Part shown: positions 57,610-64,000 of the stretch, one piece after another | How positions within the stretch are numbered: the stretch's first letter is position 1 | How the letters are laid out: each line of letters opens with the position of its first letter | Origin: Marivibrio sp040218065 | GTDB lineage: Bacteria > Pseudomonadota > Alphaproteobacteria > UBA8366 > Aestuariispiraceae | Length of the DNA stretch: 64,000 nucleotides | Reading direction: 5' to 3' | Assembly: GCF_040218065.1 (NCBI RefSeq) | Contig: NZ_JAVJQE010000008.1 | Coordinates: 248,001-312,000 of the forward strand | Notes under the pieces: generated by a model | The model's database searches: none | Told to the model about the DNA's origin: nothing | The model's input: the letters and a program-made list of their open reading frames with translations, nothing else | Made by a program: the position numbers and the translations under genes

Positions 57610-59787
57610 ATGGACGGCGGCGATATCAAGACGGGCGGCAAATGCCCGGTGATGCACGGCGCGATGACGGAAAGCGGGCGGTCGGTGACCGGCTGGTGGC
57701 CGAACGCGCTGAACCTGGACATTTTGCATCAGCACGACGCGAAGACCGACCCGATGGGTCGCGCCTTCAGCTATCGCGACGAGGCGAGAAAACTGGACGT
57801 CGCAGCCCTGAAGGCCGATCTGCGCGCGCTGATGACCGACAGCCAGGACTGGTGGCCGGCCGACTACGGCCATTACGGGGGCCTGTTCATCCGCATGGCG
57901 TGGCACGCGGCCGGCAGCTACCGCCTGGCCGACGGCCGCGGCGGCGGCGGGACGGGCAACCAGCGTTTCGCGCCGCTGAACAGCTGGCCGGACAACACGA
58001 ATTTGGACAAGGCGCGCCGGCTGCTGTGGCCGATCAAGAAGAAGTACGGGAACAAGGTCAGCTGGGCCGATCTGATGATCCTGGCCGGCAACGTCGCCTA
58101 TGAATCGATGGGTCTGAAGACCTTCGGCTTCGGCTTCGGGCGCGCCGACATCTGGCATCCTGAGAAGGACGTCTATTGGGGGTCCGAGAAGGAGTGGCTG
58201 GCCCCCAGCGACAGCCGATACGACAGCGTCGAGGACCCGGCCACGATGGAGAATCCTCTCGCGGCTGTTCAGATGGGTCTGATCTACGTCAATCCGGAAG
58301 GCGTGAACGGCGAACCCGACCCGCTGAAGACCGCCGCCCAGGTTCGCGAGACGTTCGCCCGCATGGCGATGAACGACGAGGAGACGGTCGCGCTGACCGC
58401 CGGCGGTCACACCGTCGGCAAGACTCATGGGAACGGCGACGCCGCCGCTCTCGGCCCGGATCCGGAAAGCGCCGACGTGGAGGAGCAGGGTCTCGGCTGG
58501 AACAAGCGCGGCGGCCGCGGCGTCGGTCGCGACGCGGTCACCAGCGGCCTTGAAGGGGCCTGGACCACTCATCCGACGCAGTGGGACAACGGTTACTTCC
58601 ACATGTTGTTGAACCATGAGTGGGAACTCCGGAAGAGCCCGGCCGGCGCCTGGCAGTGGGAGCCCGTCGACATCAAGGAGGAGGACAAGCCGGTCGACCC
58701 GGAGGACCCCTCCGTTCGCCGCAATCCGATGATGACGGATGCCGACATGGCGATGAAGATGGACCCGGCTTACCGCGAGATTTCGGAGCGGTTCTATAAC
58801 GATCCGGCCTATTTCTCGGAGACCTTCGCGCGGGCCTGGTTCAAGCTGACCCATCGCGACATGGGGCCGAAGGCGCGCTATATTGGCCCGGAAGTCCCGG
58901 AAGAGGATCTGATCTGGCAGGATCCCGTCCCGGCGGGTCGGACCGACTACGACGTCGGCGCCTTGAAGCGCAAGATCGCCGAGAGCGGGCTGTCGGACGC
59001 CGAGCTGATCGCCACCGCCTGGGACAGCGCGCGGACCTTCCGCGGCTCCGACATGCGCGGCGGGGCCAACGGGGCGCGCATTCGCCTCGCCCCGCAGAAA
59101 GACTGGGCCGGCAACGAGCCAGAGCGTCTGGCGAAGGTGCTGGCGGCGCTGGAGCCGCTGGCGGCCGAGGCCGGGGCGAGCGTGGCGGACGCCATCGTCC
59201 TCGGCGGCAATCTCGGCGTCGAACGGGCGGCGAAGGCGGCCGGGCGCGAGGTCGAGGTTCCCTTCACCCCGGGTCGCGGCGACGCGACGGACGAGATGAC
59301 GGACGCCGAGTCGTTCGAGCCGCTCGAGCCGCTGGCCGACGGGTTCCGCAACTGGGTGAAGCAGGATTATGTGGTGAGCCCTGAGGAGATGCTGCTCGAC
59401 CGCGCGCAGCTGATGGGCCTCACGGCGCCGGAGGTCACCGTCCTGCTCGGCGGCTTGCGGGTCGTCGGGGCCAATCATGGCGACGCCGCGGACGGCGTCT
59501 TCACCGATCGCAAGGGCGCCTTGACGACCGACTTCTTCGTCGGCCTGACCGACATGGCCTATCGTTGGGTTCCGGCGGGCGAGAACCGCTATGAGATCCG
59601 GGATCGCGCCACGGATCAGGTGAAATGGACCGCGACCCGGGTCGACCTCGTCTTCGGCTCGAACTCGATCCTGCGGGCCTACGCCGAGGTTTACGCCCAG
59701 GACGATGCGCAGGCGAAGTTCGTCGCCGACTTCGTCGCGGCCTGGACCAAGGTGATGGAGGCGGATCGCTTCGACGTCGCCGCGTAA
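57610..59787 (+). CDS. katG: Catalase-peroxidase KatG
   Basis: A 725-residue bifunctional heme enzyme that destroys H2O2 and peroxides. Distal Arg95, Trp98 and His99 are in LFIRMAWHAAGSYR (numbered from this start), and the proximal His in TAGGHTVGKTHG. GLIYVNPEG contains the Tyr of the Met-Tyr-Trp crosslink. Both tandem peroxidase domains are present at normal length. The ATG at 57610 follows a strong ggaggaga site and yields the usual GGKCPVMHG start; an in-frame ATG at 57571 gives 13 more residues. Confidence 0.95.
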   Translation: MDGGDIKTGGKCPVMHGAMTESGRSVTGWWPNALNLDILHQHDAKTDPMGRAFSYRDEARKLDVAALKADLRALMTDSQDWWPADYGHYGGLFIRMAWHAAGSYRLADGRGGGGTGNQRFAPLNSWPDNTNLDKARRLLWPIKKKYGNKVSWADLMILAGNVAYESMGLKTFGFGFGRADIWHPEKDVYWGSEKEWLAPSDSRYDSVEDPATMENPLAAVQMGLIYVNPEGVNGEPDPLKTAAQVRETFARMAMNDEETVALTAGGHTVGKTHGNGDAAALGPDPESADVEEQGLGWNKRGGRGVGRDAVTSGLEGAWTTHPTQWDNGYFHMLLNHEWELRKSPAGAWQWEPVDIKEEDKPVDPEDPSVRRNPMMTDADMAMKMDPAYREISERFYNDPAYFSETFARAWFKLTHRDMGPKARYIGPEVPEEDLIWQDPVPAGRTDYDVGALKRKIAESGLSDAELIATAWDSARTFRGSDMRGGANGARIRLAPQKDWAGNEPERLAKVLAALEPLAAEAGASVADAIVLGGNLGVERAAKAAGREVEVPFTPGRGDATDEMTDAESFEPLEPLADGFRNWVKQDYVVSPEEMLLDRAQLMGLTAPEVTVLLGGLRVVGANHGDAADGVFTDRKGALTTDFFVGLTDMAYRWVPAGENRYEIRDRATDQVKWTATRVDLVFGSNSILRAYAEVYAQDDAQAKFVADFVAAWTKVMEADRFDVAA

Positions 59788-59815
59788 AGACGCTCGCCGA
59801 GCGTCGCATCGAACG

Positions 59816-59848
59816 CCGCCCCGGGGCTCCGCGCCTCGGGGCGGTTTT
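59816..59848 (+). terminator. Intrinsic terminator of katG
   Basis: ccgccccg (59816-59823) pairs with cggggcgg (59837-59844), followed by tttt. It lies about 30 bases after the katG stop. Confidence 0.75.
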
Positions 59849-59995
59849 CGTAAGGCGCCCCGCTCGATCGGCCCCGCGCGCGCCGGGAAGGTCCCCTCCT
59901 GCGCGCGTCGCCGGCCTCGGCGGGTCGCGTGACGAGGGGCGCCTGAGCGGGGCTCCGGGCGACGGCGGCTCCTGCGTCTTTCGATTTTTCATGCG

Positions 59996-60014
59996 AATGC
60001 GAATGATTTGCATT
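59996..60014 (+). promoter_or_regulatory. Fur-box-like palindrome
   Basis: AATGCGAATGATTTGCATT is a 19-base imperfect palindrome (one mismatched pair plus the central base) matching the GC-adapted Fur/Mur-type boxes of alphaproteobacteria (TGCAAATCATTCGCA type). It lies 169 bases before the next rightward gene. Neighbouring DNA is AT-richer (ttttcatgcg; attgacagtatctga), suggesting a promoter. Confidence 0.7.
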
Positions 60015-60100
60015 GACAGTATCTGACGGCTCGGCGATGCTCTCACTCGCCGTCAAACGGCGTTGACTTCGGCGGGGTCCGCAAGGGGCCGCGCCGGTGC

Positions 60101-60148
60101 GGTCCCGACCGCCGCCGCCCCCCAGCCTAGCCGGCGGCGGTCGGGACC
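60101..60148 (+). promoter_or_regulatory. Long perfect hairpin in the leader of the Fur-box gene
   Basis: ggtcccgaccgccgcc (60101-60116) is exactly complementary to ggcggcggtcgggacc (60133-60148), a 16-base stem with a 16-base C-rich loop. It sits between the Fur-like box and the ATG at 60183. No T tract follows, so it is not a standard terminator. Confidence 0.6.
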
Positions 60149-60182
60149 CGCTTCCCCCCCGAGCGTGAGGAGCGTGCGCCCC

Positions 60183-60722
60183 ATGAGTTCGATCCGCCCG
60201 ACCCCCGACCGCCCGACCCCCGACCGCCCGATCCCCGGTCTCGCCGCCCGCGGCGCGGTGGAGCAGTTTCTGCTCTGGAGCCTGCGCACCTGGGTGCGCG
60301 GCTTCGACGACCAACCCTGGAAGCTGGCGGAGATGCGCGAGGGTTTCGCCGCCATTAACGCCGGCGAGGCGGGCGATCACCTGGACCAGGCGATGACGCT
60401 GTTCGCCGGCGGCGCGGAGGGGCGCGTCGACATCAACTGCCCGAGATGCCCGAGCGTGACGGCGGACGAGCACAATCTGGTCCTGGCGATCGCCCTGATC
60501 CAGCGCGGCTGGGAGGCGAGTGCGACGCGCCTTCTGTCCGATTGGCTGCCGCCGGCCGCCCTTCGGCTCTGTCAGCCGCATTTCGTCCACGTCGCCTTCG
60601 CGCTCGATGACGCCGGCTACCGCGCCCCGGTCCGCGAGCGCGCGGTCCGCGCCCCCGCGCGAGCGGCGCCGGACGCCGCGAGGACGGGGGCCGAGGGGCC
60701 GAGCCGCGCGCGCCTGCACTGA
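60183..60722 (+). CDS. Hypothetical protein, probably iron-regulated
   Basis: A 179-residue soluble protein I do not recognise. After a Pro-rich repeated start (RPTPDRPTPDRPIPG) the body is mostly helical (AVEQFLLWSLRTWVRGFDDQPWKLAEMREGF ... LVLAIALIQRGW) and has a CPRCPS motif that could hold a metal (DINCPRCPSVTADEHN). A basic, Ala/Arg-rich tail follows. The ATG at 60183 is preferred to an in-frame one at 60063, which would place the long hairpin inside the gene. The upstream Fur-like box suggests iron control. Confidence 0.65.
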   Translation: MSSIRPTPDRPTPDRPIPGLAARGAVEQFLLWSLRTWVRGFDDQPWKLAEMREGFAAINAGEAGDHLDQAMTLFAGGAEGRVDINCPRCPSVTADEHNLVLAIALIQRGWEASATRLLSDWLPPAALRLCQPHFVHVAFALDDAGYRAPVRERAVRAPARAAPDAARTGAEGPSRARLH

Positions 60723-60842
60723 GGCCCGCGCGGCGCATTAAGGAAATCCTACGCACAGCATGCATAATTAATATTTTACCTAACTCTACGGCCTTTCTAC
60801 TCTCGATCCTTAAGCGATGGATCGCAGAGGAGGAGGCTGATC

Positions 60843-62132
60843 ATGCCCGCGCAGACAGTCGACGTGCTGGTCGTCGGCGCCGGTCAAGCCGGCGTGGCGA
60901 TGAGCGAGCATCTGACCGCCCAAGGCGTGGAGCATCTGGTGCTTGAGCGCAGCCGCATTGCGGAGCGCTGGCGCTCCGAGCGCTGGGACAGCCTTGTCGC
61001 CAACGGACCCGCCTGGCACGACCGCTTCCCCAACAAGACCTTCGAGGGGATCGCGCCCGAGGCTTTCGCCGGCAAGGAGGCGGTGGCCGAGTATTTCGCG
61101 CGTTATGCGAAGGCGATCGACGCGCCGATCCGCTGCGGCGTCGCCGTCCAGTCGGCGCGCCGGCTGGAGGGGCGGCCGGGATTCCGCGTCGAGACCTCGC
61201 ACGGACCGATCGAAGCCCGGCGGGTCGTCGCCGCGACCGGCCCATTCCAAAAGCCCGTTACGCCCGACCTCGTGCCGGACGCCGCCGGCGTCATGCAGAT
61301 CCATTCCAGCGCCTACAAGAACCCGGATCAACTGCCGGCGGGGGCGGTGTTGGTCGTCGGGGCGGGCTCGTCCGGCGGACAGATCGCGGACGAGCTGCAG
61401 CGCGCCGGCCGACGGGTCTTTCTGTCCGTCGGGCCGCACGACCGGCCGCCGCGGCGCTATCGCGGGCTGGATTACTGCTGGTGGCTTGGCGTGCTGGGCG
61501 AATGGGATCGCCAGACGCCCGCCCCGGGGACGGAGCATGTGACGATCTCCGTCAGCGGCGCCCGCGGCGGGGAGACGGTGGATTTCCGTCGTCTCGCCAA
61601 GCGCGGCGTGACGCTGGTCGGTCGGACGCAGGCGTGCGACGAGGGCGTCCTGCGCTTCGCCGACGATCTGCGCGCCAACGTCGCGCGCGGCGACGCCAAC
61701 TATCTTTCGGTCCTGGATCGGGCCGACGCGTTTGCCGCAGAGAACGGCCTTGCGCTGCCGGAGGAGCCGGAGGCGCGCCGCTTCGATCCTGATCCGGCCT
61801 GCTTGCGCGATCCGATCGAGACGCTCGATCTTAAGGCCGAAGGGATCGCCGCGATCGTTTGGGCCACCGGCTACGCCTACGATTTCGGCTGGCTGCAGGT
61901 CGACGCCTTCGATGAAGCCGGCCGCCCGCGGCACGAGCGCGGCGTCTCCTCGGAGCCAGGCGTCTACTTTCTGGGGCTGCCGTGGCTGTCGCGCCGCGGC
62001 TCGTCCTTCATCTGGGGCGTCTGGCATGACGCACGCTTCATCGCCGATCAGATCGCCATCCAGCGCGCCTACGAGGCGCACCGCGACGCGATCATGGCGC
62101 GCCAGCGCGCGCCCGAAGCGGCGGACGTCTGA
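60843..62132 (+). CDS. CzcO/FMO-like flavoprotein monooxygenase
   Basis: A 429-residue NAD(P)H-dependent flavoprotein. FAD motif VLVVGAGQAGVAMSEHL at the N-terminus, the NADPH motif VLVVGAGSSGGQIADEL near residue 165, and IVWATGYAYDFGWL near residue 340. The family includes class B monooxygenases and CzcO-type oxidoreductases. An excellent aggaggagg site precedes the ATG. It is the first of three rightward genes with RidA (gap 19) and DUF1028, suggesting oxidation of a nitrogen-containing compound. Confidence 0.88.
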   Translation: MPAQTVDVLVVGAGQAGVAMSEHLTAQGVEHLVLERSRIAERWRSERWDSLVANGPAWHDRFPNKTFEGIAPEAFAGKEAVAEYFARYAKAIDAPIRCGVAVQSARRLEGRPGFRVETSHGPIEARRVVAATGPFQKPVTPDLVPDAAGVMQIHSSAYKNPDQLPAGAVLVVGAGSSGGQIADELQRAGRRVFLSVGPHDRPPRRYRGLDYCWWLGVLGEWDRQTPAPGTEHVTISVSGARGGETVDFRRLAKRGVTLVGRTQACDEGVLRFADDLRANVARGDANYLSVLDRADAFAAENGLALPEEPEARRFDPDPACLRDPIETLDLKAEGIAAIVWATGYAYDFGWLQVDAFDEAGRPRHERGVSSEPGVYFLGLPWLSRRGSSFIWGVWHDARFIADQIAIQRAYEAHRDAIMARQRAPEAADV

Positions 62133-62151
62133 AAGGAAGGGGACCGGCGCG

Positions 62152-62586
62152 ATGGCGCACAAACGCATCAGGCCCTTCAACACGAAGGACACCTATCCCG
62201 AACAGGCGCTCGACAACGATCTGGCCCAAGCGGTGGTCGCGCGCGGGAGCATGGTCTTCGTGCGCGGGCAGATCGGCCAGAACCTGGAAACCTCGGAGTC
62301 GGTCGGGATCGGCGACCCGGCCGCGCAGGCGCATCAGGCGATGAGGAATATCGAGATGCTGCTGAAGGAAAGCGGAGCCGAGACGGCGCATATCTGCCGG
62401 CTGGTGATCTATCTCACCGACATCCGCTTTCGGGAAAGCGTCTATCGGGTGGTGGGCCAATACACCAAGGGCGTCCATCCGGTCTCGACCGGCCTCGTCG
62501 TCTCGGCGCTGGCCCGGCCCGAGTGGCTGGTGGAGATCGAGGCGACGGCGGTGATCCCTGACGCAGAGACGGGGGCGGGGTCATGA
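62152..62586 (+). CDS. RidA/YjgF-family protein
   Basis: A 144-residue RidA-fold protein. It contains YPEQALDNDLAQAVVARGSMVFVRGQIGQNLE, HQAMRNIEMLLKESGAETAHICRLVIYLTDIRFR and the C-terminal VSTGLVVSALARPEWLVEIEATAVIP, with the Arg/Glu active-site pair in ARPEWLVEIE. Members hydrolyse enamines/imines or, in some operons, act as deaminases on oxidised N-heterocycles. It overlaps DUF1028 by four bases. The ATG at 62152 is used; a longer open frame runs through the flavoprotein gene. Confidence 0.88.
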   Translation: MAHKRIRPFNTKDTYPEQALDNDLAQAVVARGSMVFVRGQIGQNLETSESVGIGDPAAQAHQAMRNIEMLLKESGAETAHICRLVIYLTDIRFRESVYRVVGQYTKGVHPVSTGLVVSALARPEWLVEIEATAVIPDAETGAGS

Positions 62587-63257
62587 CCTTCTGCATCGCC
62601 GCGCGCTGCGCCGATACGGGGATTTTCGGCGTTGCGGTCTCTTCCTCCTCGCCGGCGGTGGCGGCGCGCTGTGCGTACGCGCGCGCCGGCGTCGGCGCGG
62701 TCTCTAGCCAGAACGTGACCGACCCGACGCTCGGTCCGCGCGCGCTCGACTTGATGGAGCGGGGCGCGAGCGCGGACGAGGCCGTCGCGATCCTCAAGCG
62801 CACCGCCGCCCATATCGACTACCGACAGCTGCTGGTCGTGGATGCGCTCGGCCGCACGGCCGTCCATTCGGGCGGCCAGGTGCTGGGGCGCTGGGGCGAG
62901 GCGACGGCCGAGAACGTCGCCTGCGGCGGCAATCTGCTCGCGGACGAGGGCGTGCCGCAGGCGATGGTCGCAGGCTTTCAAGCCGCGACCGGGCCGCTCG
63001 GCGACCGCCTGCTGGCGGCGATGCAGGCGGCCCTCGACGCCGGCGGGGAGGCCGGACCGGTCCATTCAGCGGGCCTCAAGCTGGTGCGCGACGTCTCGTG
63101 GCCGGTCGCCGACCTGCGGGTCGACTGGAGCGACGGCGATCCGATCGCGGAGCTGCAGGCGCTGTGGCGGCGCTACGCGCCGCAGATGGACGACTATGTC
63201 CGCCGCGCGCTCGACCCATCCGCGGCGCCGAGTTACGGCGTGCCCGGCGATGAATAG
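62583..63257 (+). CDS. DUF1028 domain protein (Ntn-hydrolase-like)
   Basis: A 224-residue protein of the DUF1028 family, which I recall as having an N-terminal-nucleophile hydrolase fold. The start MTFCIAARCADTGIFGVAVSSSSPAVAARCAYARAGVGAVSSQN (written in part) leaves Thr2 as candidate nucleophile after Met removal. Further blocks are HSGGQVLGRWGEATAENVACGGNLL and LRVDWSDGDPIAELQALWRRY. DUF1028 genes are often linked to RidA, as here (ATGA overlap). Probably an amidase acting on a product of the flavoprotein/RidA steps. Confidence 0.85.
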   Translation: MTFCIAARCADTGIFGVAVSSSSPAVAARCAYARAGVGAVSSQNVTDPTLGPRALDLMERGASADEAVAILKRTAAHIDYRQLLVVDALGRTAVHSGGQVLGRWGEATAENVACGGNLLADEGVPQAMVAGFQAATGPLGDRLLAAMQAALDAGGEAGPVHSAGLKLVRDVSWPVADLRVDWSDGDPIAELQALWRRYAPQMDDYVRRALDPSAAPSYGVPGDE

Positions 63258-63282
63258 CGTCTCGGCCGGGTGACGCCCGCTC

Positions 63283-64000
63283 ATGGCCGTCCGCTACACG
63301 TTGCGCCAGCTGGAGTATTTCGTCGCCGTCGGCGAGGCCGGGGGAATCGCCCCCGCGGCCGCCAAGCTCAACGTCTCCGCGCCTTCGATCTCAACCGCGA
63401 TCTCGCAGTTGGAGGCGGCGCTAGGCGTCGCGCTGTTCGTGCGCCGGCACGCCCAAGGCCTGGCGCTGACCGCGGGCGGACGACGGCTCTACAAGGCGGC
63501 GCGCGCGCTGCTGGACGGCGCCGAAGCGCTGCACGCGCAGGCCGCGGAAATCGCCGACCTGCCGTCAGGGCCGATCTCGGTCGGGTGTCTGCAGACCCTC
63601 GCCCCGACCTTCCTGCCGGCGGTGCGTCGCCGGTTTGAAGCGCGCCACCCGCACGCGCTCTTCCGCCAGCATGAGGCCCACCAGGAAGAGCTGTTCCGGA
63701 TGATCCGCGCAGCCGAGATCGACGCGGCGCTGACCTACGAGTTGGAAATCCCCGCCGACATCGCCTTCGAGCCGCTGGCCGATCTGCCGCCCTATGTCGT
63801 GCTCGCGCCCGACCATCCGCTGGCGGCGGAAGAGCGCCTGCCGCTCCAGACGCTCGCTGCGCAGCCCTTGATCCTGCTCGACCTGCCGATCAGCCGGGAT
63901 TACTTCCTCTCCCTCTTTCAGGCGCGGGGCCTGAGCCCGCTGATCGCCGAGCGCACCGCCCATGTCGCGATGCTGCAGAGCTTGGCCGCCAACGGCTTCG
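63283..64000 (+). CDS. LysR-family transcriptional regulator (3' end cut by window)
   Basis: The first 239 residues of a LysR-type regulator; the frame is open to the window end. The DNA-binding domain is YTLRQLEYFVAVGEAGGIAPAAAKLNVSAPSISTAISQLEAALGV, and the effector domain starts at SGPISVGCLQTLAPTFLPAVRRRFEARHP. It is on the same strand 25 bases after DUF1028, unlike the divergent layout usual for LysR, and may regulate that operon or genes beyond the window. Confidence 0.9.
   Translation, partial: MAVRYTLRQLEYFVAVGEAGGIAPAAAKLNVSAPSISTAISQLEAALGVALFVRRHAQGLALTAGGRRLYKAARALLDGAEALHAQAAEIADLPSGPISVGCLQTLAPTFLPAVRRRFEARHPHALFRQHEAHQEELFRMIRAAEIDAALTYELEIPADIAFEPLADLPPYVVLAPDHPLAAEERLPLQTLAAQPLILLDLPISRDYFLSLFQARGLSPLIAERTAHVAMLQSLAANGF

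Larger units (their letters stand above)
59788..60182. other. Intergenic region with katG terminator, Fur-like box and leader hairpin
   Basis: A 395-base stretch without a gene. In order it has the katG terminator (59816-59848), a Fur-like palindrome (59996-60014) and a long perfect hairpin (60101-60148) ahead of the gene starting at 60183. Each is listed separately. Confidence 0.6.

Noticed and set aside
61732..62151. An N-terminal extension of the RidA gene by 140 residues
   Set aside because: The extension is the flavoprotein gene read out of frame; the RidA fold and a ribosome site (gaaaggaagg) begin at 62152.
1..64000. tRNA or rRNA genes, insertion sequences, phage genes, CRISPR arrays
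   Set aside because: None was seen on reading intergenic regions: no cloverleaf-like arms with a T-loop, no transposase motifs, no regularly spaced direct repeats.

Overview
This is a densely coded, high-GC window from a bacterial chromosome, most likely an alphaproteobacterium able to make bacteriochlorophyll. The best indicators are bchE and bchJ (oxygen-independent bacteriochlorophyll synthesis) behind a promoter carrying both a PpsR/CrtJ-type and an FNR-type site. A periplasmic nitrate reductase operon with nnrS, a BluB-type cobalamin gene, several c-type cytochromes and a Fur-box-like palindrome fit the same picture. I cannot fix the order or genus. I saw no tRNA, rRNA, insertion sequence, phage gene or CRISPR array, and no clearly broken gene.

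Layout, left to right. 47-10,229: housekeeping genes, namely two universal stress proteins, a glutathione transferase, a Ca2+/cation antiporter, a leftward RNA-modification/cobalamin operon (pseudouridine synthase, rsmD, bluB), tadA, a lipoprotein M48 protease with a DUF1445 protein, and ghrA. 10,336-15,678: a DUF1194 protein divergent from a six-gene arsenic operon (arsR, arsC-like phosphatase, GAPDH, arsJ, a second arsR, acr3). 15,696-26,674: a catabolic region with an IclR regulator divergent from a CoA-dependent aromatic pathway (FAD monooxygenase, aryl-CoA ligase, gentisate dioxygenase, FAH-family hydrolase). It continues with an aminotransferase / BKACE / acetylpolyamine-amidohydrolase / RidA operon of unknown substrate and a convergent creatinase.

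26,890-36,503 and beyond: a chemoreceptor, a PhyH-family dioxygenase, a small redox cluster (SHOCT protein, cytochrome c', diheme cytochrome c, DUF411 protein), bchE-bchJ, an orphan response regulator, and a three-gene RND efflux system (35,349-41,193). 41,190-47,148: the leftward operon napEFDABC-nnrS. 47,342-56,767: a cupin, an unusual CocE/NonD hydrolase plus ATP-grasp ligase pair, a ketopantoate-reductase homologue overlapping an acyl-CoA synthetase, a BaiN/HI0933 flavoprotein and a threonine dehydratase-like enzyme. 56,939-64,000: a PAS protein, katG, a hypothetical gene behind a Fur-box-like site, and a flavoprotein / RidA / DUF1028 operon followed by a LysR gene cut by the window end.

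The strongest leads for undescribed biology are four: the aminotransferase-BKACE-deacetylase-RidA operon (21,533-25,270), the ATP-grasp/CocE pair (47,634-51,024), the flavoprotein-RidA-DUF1028 operon (60,843-63,257), and the iron-box gene with a long leader hairpin (59,996-60,722). Functional calls come from reading motifs and recalled family signatures; no database search was run.
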